Below, piece after piece: positions 25,290-34,452 of a stretch of 64,000 nt of DNA. A program made the position numbers and the translations under genes. The stretch is from Pseudomonas sp. GM21. GTDB lineage: Bacteria > Pseudomonadota > Gammaproteobacteria > Pseudomonadales > Pseudomonadaceae. The stretch's first letter is position 1, and each line of letters starts with the position of its first letter. The stretch spans positions 1 through 64,000 of the forward strand of contig NZ_AKJS01000112.1 in the NCBI RefSeq assembly GCF_000282215.1, given 5' to 3'. The notes beneath the pieces are model-generated. The model was given only the letters and a program-made list of their open reading frames with translations, made no database searches and was not told the DNA's origin.

Positions 25290-26042
25290 TCAGAACTGTG
25301 CGGTTTGCTTGAGCATCTGCGCCGCCGGCGTGTCACTCGGGCTGACCATCGCATAGTTGTAGCCGCTGCCGGACCAGTACTCGGCCTGCAACTCGCCATC
25401 GCTGCGGCTGCCCCGTGGCAGCAAGTAGTTTTTCGGTCCCGGTGGGCGCACGTAGAAACTGATCTTGTGCCCGCCCTGATCCTCGTAAACCACCATCGCC
25501 GCCGGCCCTTGTTCGGTGCTGAGCAAACGGCCGCTGACCGGTTTGAAGCCTGCGCCTGACAAGTCGGGGAGACGATTGGCGCGGGTGAAATAACGGTCCA
25601 GCCAGCCCTGCATGTCACCGTCGGCGTTGACCTTGTAGTCGGCCGGCAAGATGCCTTGCTGGGCGATCAGGCGATAAGCCTGCATGGCATCGGTCATCGG
25701 CGGCGGGGCGTCGGGCAGGGTCATCTCACGCGCTTGCCAGCCGCTCAATCCACCGACGCTGACAGCGATCAACAGCACCGCCGCACTGGCCAGATGACGG
25801 TGGGACTGGTGTTTAAGGCGTTGGCGAATCAGTGCCGGGTCAAGCTCCTGATTGACCGGTTGTTGCAGGGCACCGCTCAGTGCTGCGCGCAATTGTTGAG
25901 CGTCCTGCTGCCAGGCGCGTACTTGCGCGGCTGCTTCAGGGTGGTTTTCCAGGTAGGTTTTCACCAGACGTCGGTCGGCGTCGTCAAGTTGGTGATCGAC
26001 GTAAGCGTGCAGGTCACGCTCGCTCGGGGGCATGCTGATCAT
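25290..26042 (-). CDS. Anti-sigma factor, membrane-anchored
   Basis: The 250-residue protein has an N-terminal cytosolic anti-sigma-like domain (LHAYVDHQLDDADRRLV, about 8-60), one transmembrane helix at about 84-103 and a periplasmic C-terminal domain. The Cys-based zinc motif of ZAS anti-sigma factors is absent. Its ATG overlaps the sigma-factor stop by 4 bases (ATGA), so the two are translationally coupled. It most likely holds the partner sigma factor inactive until a periplasmic signal arrives. Confidence 0.85.
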   Translation of the reverse strand: MISMPPSERDLHAYVDHQLDDADRRLVKTYLENHPEAAAQVRAWQQDAQQLRAALSGALQQPVNQELDPALIRQRLKHQSHRHLASAAVLLIAVSVGGLSGWQAREMTLPDAPPPMTDAMQAYRLIAQQGILPADYKVNADGDMQGWLDRYFTRANRLPDLSGAGFKPVSGRLLSTEQGPAAMVVYEDQGGHKISFYVRPPGPKNYLLPRGSRSDGELQAEYWSGSGYNYAMVSPSDTPAAQMLKQTAQF

Positions 26043-26545
26043 TTGAGTATCCGCAAAGAAGGGCTGGTGATTTCGCCGTCGCTGAGTTGGCGCAAGGCCT
26101 GGCGGGCGCGGGACAGGCGGGACATCACGGTGCCGGTCGGGACGTCGAGAATCTCGGCGACCTCTTTATAACTCAAACCTTCCACCGACACCCAAAGCAG
26201 CAGCGCGCGCTGTTCGGTGGTGAGTTGATCGAAGGCTTGCAGCGTCGATTGGGCAATCACCGTGCGTTCGACCGACGGCTGTGCGTCGTCGCGGCCGGTA
26301 AAGAATTCGAGCATTCGCGCATAACGCCGGGTGCGACGGTGGGCGTCCAGAAACTGCCGGTACAGAATCGAAAACAACCAGGCGCGCAAGTCGCCCCCGG
26401 GGCGTTTGTCAGCCCAACTCGACAGCGCTCGCTCCAGGCTCGACTGCACCAGATCGTCGGCGCTGCTGGGATTGCGCGTCAGCGAACCCGCGAAACGCCG
26501 CAGCCTGGGAATGATTTCTCTGAGTTGTTCGTCGATATCGTTCAT
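26039..26545 (-). CDS. ECF-family RNA polymerase sigma factor
   Basis: The protein of 168 residues has sigma-2 (NPSSADDLVQSSLERAL, AWLFSILYRQFLD) and sigma-4 (LSYKEVAEILDVPTGTVMSRLSRAR) regions and no extra domain. It is coupled to the downstream anti-sigma gene. A putative ECF promoter of identical layout lies upstream of this gene and upstream of the divergent catalase-like operon, which predicts autoregulation plus control of that operon. The Met at 26545 is preferred; a GTG at 26563 is possible, and neither has a clear ribosome binding site. Confidence 0.88.
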   Translation of the reverse strand: MNDIDEQLREIIPRLRRFAGSLTRNPSSADDLVQSSLERALSSWADKRPGGDLRAWLFSILYRQFLDAHRRTRRYARMLEFFTGRDDAQPSVERTVIAQSTLQAFDQLTTEQRALLLWVSVEGLSYKEVAEILDVPTGTVMSRLSRARQALRQLSDGEITSPSLRILK

Positions 26546-26579
26546 GAAGTTCTGGCTAGTCACTACGCTGGGACTAGGA

Positions 26580-26605
26580 AGACGCCCGGCATATGAGGTT
26601 ATTCC
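26580..26605 (-). promoter_or_regulatory. ECF-type promoter of the sigma/anti-sigma operon
   Basis: On the minus strand GGAATAA (26605-26599) and CGTCT (26584-26580) are 14 bases apart. This is the same -35 sequence, -10 sequence and spacing as the divergent promoter at 26634-26659. Confidence 0.75.
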
Positions 26606-26633
26606 ACGCCTGCAAAAATAAACACCGGGCGAT

Positions 26634-26659
26634 GGAATAAAGCGCAGTGGGGTACGTCT
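26634..26659 (+). promoter_or_regulatory. ECF-type promoter of the catalase-like operon
   Basis: GGAATAA (26634-26640), 14 bases, then CGTCT (26655-26659). It lies 44 bases before the ATG of the catalase-like gene and mirrors the promoter of the sigma-factor operon. Confidence 0.75.
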
Positions 26660-26702
26660 GCTTGATTCTTCTCACTTGTGGCCGACGGCCCTGGAGTTAT
26701 TC

Positions 26703-27788
26703 ATGGTAGATCGCTCATCACCGCCCACCCGGCCACCGCTGAGTGCCGCAAGCCTGACACTGCGTTTGACTGGCATTGCGGTCGTGGTCGCCGCGCTGGC
26801 CGGTGCCTTTGCCTACGTCAATGGCACACTCGACCCACAGCGCCTGACGCCGAAAGCGCTGATCAACGTGCTGGAAAAGAACAACGGCGTACACCCGGGT
26901 TTCCGCCGTAATCACGCCAAAGGTGTGTGCGTAATCGGGTATTTCGAAAGCACCGCTGAGGCCCGCAGCTATTCCAGTGCGCAGGTGTTCAGCGACGCCA
27001 AGACCCCGGTGGTCGGGCGATTCGCTTTACCCCCCGGCAATCCTTACGCACCCGACAGCGCCGTGCCGATCCGCAGCATGGCGTTGCGTTTCACCCAGGC
27101 CAACGGTCAACAGTGGCGCACCGGGATGAACAGCATGCCGGTATTCCCCGTGGGCACCCCTGAGGCGTTTTATCAGTTGCAGCAAGCCCAGTCGCCGGAT
27201 CCGGCCACCGGTAAACCCAACCCGGCGGCGGTCCCGGCATTCTTCGGTGCTCATCCCGAATCTGCGCCGTTTCTGGCCTGGATCAAAACCGCCAAGCCGT
27301 CGGCCAGCTACGCGACAGAGACGTACAACAGCGTCAACGCGTTCTACTTGGTGAACGCCGCCGGTCAACGCCAGGCAGTGCGTTGGAACATGGTGCCAGT
27401 GGCGCAGGATGCGGCGGGTGCCACAGCGCCTGAGGGCAGTGATTTTCTTGAGAAAGATCTGGTTCAGCGCCTGTCAGCCGGGCCGCTACGCTGGCAGTTG
27501 CAGATCACGCTGGCAAACCCGGAGGATCCGGTCAACGACGCCAGCAAGGCCTGGCCAAGCGGTCGCAAAGTGCTGAACGCCGGCACTTTGGTCCTTGAAC
27601 GCACCCAGCCACAACTCAATGGCGAGTGCCGCGACATCAACTACGATCCGCTCGTGCTACCCAGCGGCATTGAAGGTTCCGACGACCCGTTGCTCGCTGC
27701 ACGCTCAGCCGGTTACGCCAATTCCTACTTGCGCCGCACCAGTGAAGTCAGTCAGTTGAGTGCCGCTAAACAGGAGGCTCAACAATGA
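26703..27788 (+). CDS. Catalase-related heme peroxidase, membrane-anchored (SrpA-like)
   Basis: The 361-residue protein has an N-terminal transmembrane anchor at about 20-41, so the catalase-like domain faces the periplasm. The distal-His region HPGFRRNHAKG and a proximal-Tyr motif (RDINYDPLVLP) are visible. It is much shorter than true catalases and resembles the SrpA group. GGAG lies 6 bases before the ATG. It overlaps the cytochrome b561 gene by 4 bases, so an electron-transfer pair that removes peroxide with quinol electrons is plausible. Expression probably depends on the adjacent ECF sigma factor. Confidence 0.85.
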   Translation: MVDRSSPPTRPPLSAASLTLRLTGIAVVVAALAGAFAYVNGTLDPQRLTPKALINVLEKNNGVHPGFRRNHAKGVCVIGYFESTAEARSYSSAQVFSDAKTPVVGRFALPPGNPYAPDSAVPIRSMALRFTQANGQQWRTGMNSMPVFPVGTPEAFYQLQQAQSPDPATGKPNPAAVPAFFGAHPESAPFLAWIKTAKPSASYATETYNSVNAFYLVNAAGQRQAVRWNMVPVAQDAAGATAPEGSDFLEKDLVQRLSAGPLRWQLQITLANPEDPVNDASKAWPSGRKVLNAGTLVLERTQPQLNGECRDINYDPLVLPSGIEGSDDPLLAARSAGYANSYLRRTSEVSQLSAAKQEAQQ

Positions 27789-28330
27789 GCGCTCAACCGA
27801 ACCATTTCGCGCCGTTGGCGCGGCTGCTGCATTGGCTGATGGCGCTGATGATCATTGCGATGCTGTTTATCGGCGCGGGAATGGTGGCCTCGGTGTCCGA
27901 GCGCCATGAGTGGTTACTCAATCTGCACAAGCCTTTGGGCGTTGCGATTTTGCTGCTGGTGATTGTGCGTTTGTTCGTGCGCTTTTCCACCCGACAGCCA
28001 CCGTTGCCGGCGGATCTGCCGAGCTGGCAGGCACTGGCGGCCAAGGCCTCACACGTTTTGTTGTACGTCTTGATGTTGGTTTTGCCGTTGCTTGGCTGGG
28101 CCATGATTTCGGCAGCGGGTGACCCTGTGATGATCAGCAACTCGCTCCAGTTGCCCTCGATCCTGCCGGCCAATGCGCAGGTGTTTGCGTTCCTGCGCAA
28201 GGCGCATGGGTATCTGGCGTATCTGCTGTTTCTCACCGTGCTGCTGCACCTGGCGGCGGCGTTGTTTCACGGCTGGGTGCGGCGTGATGAGGTGCTGGAC
28301 AGCATGTTGCGCGGCAAGGATCGCGGCTGA
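27785..28330 (+). CDS. Cytochrome b561 family protein, partner of the catalase-like protein
   Basis: The 181-residue protein has four transmembrane helices with heme-ligand histidines (LLHWLMAL, LNLHKPLGV, SHVLLYVL, RKAHGYLAYL and LLHLAAALFH). Translation is coupled to the catalase-like gene through an ATGA overlap. It likely passes electrons from the quinone pool to the periplasmic heme protein. It is a paralogue of the b561 at 16163-16711. Confidence 0.88.
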   Translation: MSAQPNHFAPLARLLHWLMALMIIAMLFIGAGMVASVSERHEWLLNLHKPLGVAILLLVIVRLFVRFSTRQPPLPADLPSWQALAAKASHVLLYVLMLVLPLLGWAMISAAGDPVMISNSLQLPSILPANAQVFAFLRKAHGYLAYLLFLTVLLHLAAALFHGWVRRDEVLDSMLRGKDRG

Positions 28331-28361
28331 CCTTGTAGTAGCTGGCGTAGCCTGCGTCCCG

Positions 28362-28492
28362 TGTAGCAGCTGCCGAAGGCTGCGTCCGGCTGCGAAGCAG
28401 TCGTAAAAACGAACACCTCGGTCTTTCAGGTCAACCGAGGTGTTTGATGGCGACTGCTTCGCAGCCGGACGCAGGCTTCGCCAGCTGCTACA
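28362..28492. repeat. Long inverted repeat with nested terminator-like hairpin
   Basis: Arms 28362-28403 and 28451-28492 are complementary over 42 bases with two mismatches. They share ends (tgtagcagctgc, gaagcagtcg) with the element at 17761-17909. The centre holds another hairpin (AACACCTCGGT/ACCGAGGTGTT, about 28412-28444). It separates two convergent operons and probably terminates both. Confidence 0.8.
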
Positions 28493-28503
28493 GGGCCGGG
28501 TGA

Positions 28504-29655
28504 TCAGCGCAGGGTGTCGACCATGTCAGCGATGGTGGTCAACACGTCTTTGCCCAATTGCTTCGAGCGCTTGCCGGACCAGCCCGTGAGCGCATTCGGT
28601 GAGTCGTTGTTGTCCTTGAACGGCATCTCCAGGGTCAACGACAGGCAGTCGAATTTCTGGCCGACGCTGTTGCAGGCCAGGGTCATGTTGGCTTTTCCCG
28701 GTTCGTCGCGGGTGTAGCCGTGCTTGGTCTGGAAATCCTTGGTCAGGTGTTTCAGATGGCTGCGGAAGTGTTCTTCGAGTTTTTCGATTCGCGGCGTATA
28801 GCCCGGGTTGCCTTCGCAGCCGGCGGTGAACACGTACGGGATTTCTTCATCACCGTGGACGTCGAGGAACAGGTCGACGCCATACTTTTCCATCTGCTGT
28901 TGAGCGAACAGCACTTCCGGGCTGATCTCCTGGCTGGCGCTTTGCCAGGCGCGGTTCAGGTCCTGGCCCATGGCGTTGGTGCGCAGGTGACCATGGAAGG
29001 CCCCGTCCGGGTTCATGTTCGGGATCAGGTACAGGTCGGCACTGGCCAGCAGTTTGTTCAACACCGGGTCGTCGTGTTTTTCCAGGCGCTCGATCACGCC
29101 CTCCATGAACCACTCGGCCATGTGTTCGCCGGGGTGTTGCTGAGCAATGATCCAGACCTTGCGCCGGCCTTCGGCGCCCGTGCCCTTACGCAGCAGCTGG
29201 ATGTCTCGACCTTCAGCACTCTTGCCGGTGGCCAACAGTTCGGTGCCGGCCTTGGTCAGGGCCTGTTCGATCAACCAGTCGTGACGGCCACGGCCGTAAG
29301 GTTCGAAATAGGCAAACCAGGCGTGGGTGGCGGTGGCTTCGAGGCTGAAGCGCAGGCAGTCGCCTTCGAAGATGGTGGGTACGCGGAACCAGTTGACGTG
29401 GTCGTAGGACGCAACGGCCTGATAACCGTCCCAGGCTTTGTTGTACGAAGACTTGCTGGCGTTGTTCAGGCGAAACCAATGTTCCTGACCAACGTGCAGG
29501 CCGCTGGCCTTGAAGTGGAACCACTGAAAATGCTGGCTGCGGGTGTCGGGTTTGATGGCCAGCAACGCTTGAAGCGGATTGCTGATATCCAGCACTTCGA
29601 TGTTTCCGCTGTCAAAGTTTGCACTGATGTCGAAGGAAGATTTGGCCACGCTCAT
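28504..29655 (-). CDS. M14-family metallocarboxypeptidase
   Basis: The 383-residue protein has an N-terminal beta domain (about 1-125) before a zinc carboxypeptidase domain. Zinc ligands are His174 and Glu177 (QQHPGEH) and His267 (DVHGDE); the catalytic Glu is Glu343 in SLTLEMPF. The motif NMNPDGAFHGHLRTN is typical of the cytosolic (AGBL/CCP-like) carboxypeptidases. No signal peptide is seen, so it acts in the cytoplasm. The natural substrate is unknown. Confidence 0.88.
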   Translation of the reverse strand: MSVAKSSFDISANFDSGNIEVLDISNPLQALLAIKPDTRSQHFQWFHFKASGLHVGQEHWFRLNNASKSSYNKAWDGYQAVASYDHVNWFRVPTIFEGDCLRFSLEATATHAWFAYFEPYGRGRHDWLIEQALTKAGTELLATGKSAEGRDIQLLRKGTGAEGRRKVWIIAQQHPGEHMAEWFMEGVIERLEKHDDPVLNKLLASADLYLIPNMNPDGAFHGHLRTNAMGQDLNRAWQSASQEISPEVLFAQQQMEKYGVDLFLDVHGDEEIPYVFTAGCEGNPGYTPRIEKLEEHFRSHLKHLTKDFQTKHGYTRDEPGKANMTLACNSVGQKFDCLSLTLEMPFKDNNDSPNALTGWSGKRSKQLGKDVLTTIADMVDTLR

Positions 29656-29796
29656 AGTCGGTTCCTGAATATGATTTTATGGCTGCTACTTTACACGCTG
29701 GAAAGAGATTAGGCGGCTGGAAAAAATCGCCTGGCGCTATAGGTTGCCGTTGGTATCTCCACCGGCAAGCCACAGCGCACTGACGGACGGCCCTGG

Positions 29797-30939
29797 CTAC
29801 AAATCGATGACGAGATCTGACGTAGGCTTGCTGCAACAGAGCAAGCGCAGCCCCTTGTCGATTTCACGCTGGCGGATACCGCCGTTGTGGTTCATCTCGA
29901 CCGTGCCTTGCAGCACTGCTGTTTTACAGGTGCCGCACACCCCTTGGCTGCAGGAGGAGGGGACGATGGCACCGGCCTTTTTTGCAGCCGTCAGCAGCGT
30001 CTGATTGCCTGGCATGCTGAAGGTTTTACCTGAGCGGGACAGCGTGACTGTAAATACGTCCTCCCGTTGATCAAGGATGGACGGCTGCTCCAGGAGGGGT
30101 TCTGTGTCCAGCACCGCGATATCGAAGCTTTCCTGGTGATAGTGCTGGAAATCAAAGCTTCCCTGTTTGAGTAGAGACTTGACCGCATCCATGTAGCCTT
30201 GCGGCCCACAGGTGAACACTTCTCGCTCCTTGAAGTCAGGTACCCATTCGCTGAGGAAAGCCAGATTCAGGCGGCCGATGGGACCGCTCCAATCCGTGTC
30301 GACGCCGAGCCCTTCGCAGATATTCAGGACGCGCAAGCCAGGCATGCTGGTCTGCATTTGGCTCAGTTCGTCATGAAAAATGATATCGATCGGGGTTCGC
30401 GCGCTGTGTACGAAGACGATATCCAGTCTGGCGGCCATATCGAAACTTGCCCGAGTCATCGACATCAGCGGCGTTACTCCGGAGCCCGCCGACAAGTAAA
30501 GCAGCTTGGCGGCTGGATGGCCGACCGGCGTAAAGCTGCCAGCGGGACCGGAAGCCAGCAGCGTATCGCCTTCGCGCACGTTATCGTGCAGCCAATTCGA
30601 TACGGCCCCACCGGGTACGCGTTTGACCGTGATCGAAAACGCAAAAGGGCGAGTGGGTGAAGATGACACCGTATAGCAGCGTGCCACGCTTTGCCCGGCG
30701 ATGATCGGCGAAAGGGTGATGAATTGCCCCGGCTCAAAACTGATTGCGCTGAATTCCGCACAACGAAAGATGAAGGTCTTTACGTCATGGGTTTCGTCGC
30801 GCACGGCGCAGCATTGCAGCACCTTTTGTTCGCCGCTGTTCCACTGTGCACCGTAGGCGCTCCAGGTGTCAGGATCGCTGAAGAGGCTCTGCGCGGTATT
30901 GGCGCCGTTGGCAACCGGTGGTTTTGCATAAGTGGTCAT
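29797..30939 (-). CDS. Reductase component of a Rieske N-demethylase
   Basis: The 380-residue protein has an FAD-binding part (ARCYTVSSSP), an NAD(P)H-binding part (SAGSGVTPLMSM) and a C-terminal plant-type [2Fe-2S] domain (Cys330, Cys335, Cys338 and Cys368 or 369). This is the layout of GbcB and the stachydrine demethylase reductase. It feeds electrons to the oxygenase encoded directly upstream. GAGGA lies 6 bases before the ATG at 30939; the ATG two codons earlier is too close to that site. Confidence 0.88.
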   Translation of the reverse strand: MTTYAKPPVANGANTAQSLFSDPDTWSAYGAQWNSGEQKVLQCCAVRDETHDVKTFIFRCAEFSAISFEPGQFITLSPIIAGQSVARCYTVSSSPTRPFAFSITVKRVPGGAVSNWLHDNVREGDTLLASGPAGSFTPVGHPAAKLLYLSAGSGVTPLMSMTRASFDMAARLDIVFVHSARTPIDIIFHDELSQMQTSMPGLRVLNICEGLGVDTDWSGPIGRLNLAFLSEWVPDFKEREVFTCGPQGYMDAVKSLLKQGSFDFQHYHQESFDIAVLDTEPLLEQPSILDQREDVFTVTLSRSGKTFSMPGNQTLLTAAKKAGAIVPSSCSQGVCGTCKTAVLQGTVEMNHNGGIRQREIDKGLRLLCCSKPTSDLVIDL

Positions 30940-30948
30940 AGTCATTCC

Positions 30949-32205
30949 TCATACGCCATGGGCGGTAAGTCGCGCGGCGTACCAGCGGGAGAACTGATCA
31001 ACATAAGATTCGGTAAACGTCGAGAATGGCCCTGGCGTGTAGGCAGGATCCTGCGTGCCGCTATGAGTGATTGCGACAAGGTTGGCGTCCTGCTGATTGG
31101 TCGCTTGCCACACTTCGGTCAGCTTATCGATGTTGTAGTCTTTGCCCTCAATGGCGTCGGCATGGACCAGCCACTTGGTACGCACCAAGGTCTTGTCAGG
31201 GGCAAGAGGGATGATGTAGGAAATCACGGCGTGATCGCTCATCACATGCGTCCAGGAGTTGTGAGTCCAAAGATGAACGTCACCGAGATCGCGGCGGGTC
31301 AGGTCACCGAACAGTCGCGTACAGGCCACCCGGGTGTCGAGCGTTTGAGACTCGCCATTGCCGGCGATGACCAGCCGTTGCGTGCGAAACTGGGTCACTG
31401 CGTCTACGTCCAGGTGTTCAACGGCGTCGCAGATAAATCCGTCGTTTTCCCAGTTCCGTTTTGCAGTCGCATTGCGTTTTTCATATTCATCCAACGCCAG
31501 CAATGACTCTTCGCTCAGACCTTCGGCGCAGAAACCGAAATCTTCCGGCAGAAAAGACGCGGTTAATTCCGGATGCGTCGCTGAGCAGTGATAGCACTCG
31601 CGATTATTTTCGATGACCAGTTTCCAGTTGCCGTTTTCAATGATTTCCGATTCATAGGCAATCTTCGAGTGCGTAATGTTGTAAGGAATTAGCCGAGGCG
31701 CCATTGTTTGGTCTAGATAGGCGATATCTTCTGGAGGCTGATCGCCCAGGCAAACGAAAATGTGCGTACCGACAACTTTTGTATGAACAGGGATCAGACT
31801 TTTGCACTTTGGATCGAAATCCTTTCCCATATGAGCGGCATGTTTCAGACTGCCGTCAAGATCGTAAGTCCATTGATGGTAGGGGCACACCAGCAGGCCA
31901 ATGGTCGATTTACCGGCCGGCTTCAGGCGCGCTCCGCGGTGACGGCATACATTGCGAAACGCTTGCACCTGCTCATCGTCGTCGCGTACGACGATGATCG
32001 AAGACTTGCCTATGTCGATGGTTGAAATATCCCCGGGCTCGGGAATATCAGCTGTGACGCCTACTAAAATCCAATGTTTGGTGAAAAAGATATCGACGTC
32101 GGTTTCGAATATGTCTTGGCGACCAAATAACGCCCCGTGCATGCCATGGCCGGGTGTGCGTGCGCTAACAAGCTCTTGTTGGGATTGCTCGACGATAGTT
32201 GTCAT
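30949..32205 (-). CDS. Rieske oxygenase, betaine N-demethylase (stachydrine/glycine betaine type)
   Basis: The 418-residue protein has a Rieske [2Fe-2S] site (Cys87, His89, Cys107, His110) and a mononuclear iron site (His206 and His211 in ENNRECYHCSATH). It resembles GbcA and stachydrine demethylase, which remove one N-methyl group from a quaternary amine and release formaldehyde. The neighbourhood points to proline betaine or hydroxyproline betaine as substrate. The ATG at 32205 has GAGG 6 bases upstream; the frame extends further, but without support. The reductase gene follows after 9 bases. Confidence 0.85.
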   Translation of the reverse strand: MTTIVEQSQQELVSARTPGHGMHGALFGRQDIFETDVDIFFTKHWILVGVTADIPEPGDISTIDIGKSSIIVVRDDDEQVQAFRNVCRHRGARLKPAGKSTIGLLVCPYHQWTYDLDGSLKHAAHMGKDFDPKCKSLIPVHTKVVGTHIFVCLGDQPPEDIAYLDQTMAPRLIPYNITHSKIAYESEIIENGNWKLVIENNRECYHCSATHPELTASFLPEDFGFCAEGLSEESLLALDEYEKRNATAKRNWENDGFICDAVEHLDVDAVTQFRTQRLVIAGNGESQTLDTRVACTRLFGDLTRRDLGDVHLWTHNSWTHVMSDHAVISYIIPLAPDKTLVRTKWLVHADAIEGKDYNIDKLTEVWQATNQQDANLVAITHSGTQDPAYTPGPFSTFTESYVDQFSRWYAARLTAHGV

Positions 32206-32330
32206 TATTGCCTCACGGGGGCGATCTGGAACATCAGCAGGTGATAGTGAGGCAAGTATCGAAATGGTACATGTTTGCGTCAATGCGCTTAATTTTCACC
32301 TTGGCATATCTAAAAGTTATGCGAAGAACT

Positions 32331-33272
32331 TCAGTGAGTTGATACCGATTCATCTCGCAGCCATTCGACGAGGGCATGAACTAATGGGGTTATTTCTCGA
32401 CCGTTCGGAACAACAAGGTAATAAGCCTCTTTGGGCTTGACCACATAAGACGTGATACGCACCAACTCTCCACTGAGGAGCATGGGCCCGAGTAACCTGT
32501 TCCAGCCCAAGGCAATCCCATACCCCCGCAGGGCTGCCTGAACCGTATCGTTGTAGCTGCTGCAACGCAGGCTGTAATTGATCTTCGGGCGACTGTGCCC
32601 CAGCTCCTTGAACCAGCTGTTCCAGGTCATCCAGCCTTCGAGCGTTGTTTCCGAATCGATGAGATCCATGTGCAGGAAGTCATCGACAGAGACTGGTGCG
32701 GGATGAGTGCTCAACCAGGCCGGCGAACACACTGGGAAAACATCTTCGTCAAACAGCAAAATCGAAGTGCCGTCCTCCCATTTGCCATTCCCGAAGCGCA
32801 CGGCGATATCGACATCCTGTCGACTCACGTCTGTATTGAGGTTGTCTGTGATCAAGCGCAGTTGCAGCTTGGGTTGCGACAGGCGCAATGCGCTCAGCCT
32901 GGGCAAGATTCGTAGTTGCGAAAACGCGGCAGTACAGGCAAGCACCAATTCCTGTTCGGGAATGCCCTCGGATATCTTGTCAAAGACGCTCGCCATGCGC
33001 TGCATGGATTCGGAGACCACCGAATACAGCACGTAACCCTCGCTGGTTAATTTGATGGCGCGGTGCAGTCGATGGAATAACCTGGTGCCCAGGGTTTCTT
33101 CCAGGTATTTGATCTGCTTGCTGACTGCAGCCTGGGTCACTCCCAGTTCTTGAGCGGCCAGCGTGAAGCTGCTCAATCGCGCGACGGCCTCGAACTCCAT
33201 CAATGCTGTCATGGAGGGAATCAGCCGGCGGTAACCCTTGACCTTTTTATTGGTTTCTTCACTACCCATCAT
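32331..33272 (-). CDS. LysR-family regulator (GcvA/DsdC type)
   Basis: The 313-residue protein has an N-terminal winged helix (FTLAAQELGVTQAAVSKQI) and a C-terminal effector domain. It lies between the MFS gene and the Rieske gene, all on the minus strand, and is a candidate activator of the demethylase. The ATG at 33272 has AGGA 7 bases upstream; the frame continues to 33329 without further support. Confidence 0.85.
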   Translation of the reverse strand: MMGSEETNKKVKGYRRLIPSMTALMEFEAVARLSSFTLAAQELGVTQAAVSKQIKYLEETLGTRLFHRLHRAIKLTSEGYVLYSVVSESMQRMASVFDKISEGIPEQELVLACTAAFSQLRILPRLSALRLSQPKLQLRLITDNLNTDVSRQDVDIAVRFGNGKWEDGTSILLFDEDVFPVCSPAWLSTHPAPVSVDDFLHMDLIDSETTLEGWMTWNSWFKELGHSRPKINYSLRCSSYNDTVQAALRGYGIALGWNRLLGPMLLSGELVRITSYVVKPKEAYYLVVPNGREITPLVHALVEWLRDESVSTH

Positions 33273-33300
33273 GGTTGATCCTGAAAGGGTGCGGGTTTGA

Positions 33301-34452
33301 TTAATGTCGAAGCAATCGAGCTGTCGCACTCACAAAAATCAGCAGAACGACCAGACCGCTCAAAGCGAATGACAAGGTGCTCAGATGAGCGACCATACCA
33401 ATAAATGCCGGCCCTAAGAGAATGCCTGCGTAACCCATGGAGATGATGGCCGGGATAGCCACGCCCTGCGGCATTCTTTGCTGTCGGCCTGCAGCCGTAA
33501 AAAGCACAGGGACGATGTTGGAGCAGCCGACTCCTACCAGGGCGTAACCGATCAGTGACGCAGGCCATCCATCGAAACCCAGTGATACGACGAAGCCCAT
33601 TGCCGCACAAAGTCCGCCAAGCATCACCACGCGCACACCGCCAAGCCGGGTGACGATGGCATCGCCTGTCAGTCGTCCCACTGTCATGGTTGCGGCGAAA
33701 CATGCATAGCCCAATCCACCATAGCTGGCTTCCATTCCCCGGCTTGAGACCAGAAAGATCGCACTCCAATCGAGAATCGCGCCTTCAGTGAGAAACACGA
33801 TGAAGCAGAGCGACCCCAAGAGAAGAACGATGCCTCTGGGCACCGCAAACAGCGGCCCTTCCTTTTCCGTCCCATACGGCAGCAACGCAGGTGCAGCTCT
33901 GTAGAGCGCTGCCAATACGGTTGCAACAATGCAGAGCACCGAGAGCAAGGGTGTCAGGCCCAAGGTGAGCAAGACGGTCATCGCGCCGGCGCCCACTATG
34001 CCACCAACACTGTAAAGCCCATGGAAGCCGGATTGAAGGACCTCCCCGCTGTTTTTCTCGACAATGACCGACTGTATGTTCATGGCGCAATCAAGCATGC
34101 CCATGCTTGCACCGAAGGCCAGCACGACCAATGCCAGCCCTGGCAGCCAAGCCACACTGCTCAACAGCGCCAGCAGCGCACATAGTGCAACGGTCGACCA
34201 GATAACGACCGGTCGACAGCCATGGCGCGCAGTGAGATAGCCCGCAAAAGGCATGGCCGCAATAGACCCGACTCCCAAGCCGAGTAGCAGCAAACCCAGA
34301 CCGCCATCGTCCAACCCCGTACGTTCTTTTGCCAAAGGAACCAGAGGGGCCCAGGCAGACATGACGAGACCCGCGATGAGAAAGGCAATTCGGGTGGCCA
34401 CCCGCTCGCCGTGATTTGCATTGAGTTTTAACAATGGCGATGGAGCATTCAT
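33301..34452 (-). CDS. MFS transporter (YbjJ-like)
   Basis: The 383-residue membrane protein shows about twelve hydrophobic helices, a cytoplasmic loop (AGYLTARHGCRP) after helix 2, and the YbjJ-like pattern (MLDCAMN, GFHGLYSVGG). It lies 28 bases upstream of the LysR gene and is probably in one operon with it. Substrate cannot be told; export of a catabolic intermediate or methylated amino acid is possible. Confidence 0.82.
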   Translation of the reverse strand: MNAPSPLLKLNANHGERVATRIAFLIAGLVMSAWAPLVPLAKERTGLDDGGLGLLLLGLGVGSIAAMPFAGYLTARHGCRPVVIWSTVALCALLALLSSVAWLPGLALVVLAFGASMGMLDCAMNIQSVIVEKNSGEVLQSGFHGLYSVGGIVGAGAMTVLLTLGLTPLLSVLCIVATVLAALYRAAPALLPYGTEKEGPLFAVPRGIVLLLGSLCFIVFLTEGAILDWSAIFLVSSRGMEASYGGLGYACFAATMTVGRLTGDAIVTRLGGVRVVMLGGLCAAMGFVVSLGFDGWPASLIGYALVGVGCSNIVPVLFTAAGRQQRMPQGVAIPAIISMGYAGILLGPAFIGMVAHLSTLSFALSGLVVLLIFVSATARLLRH

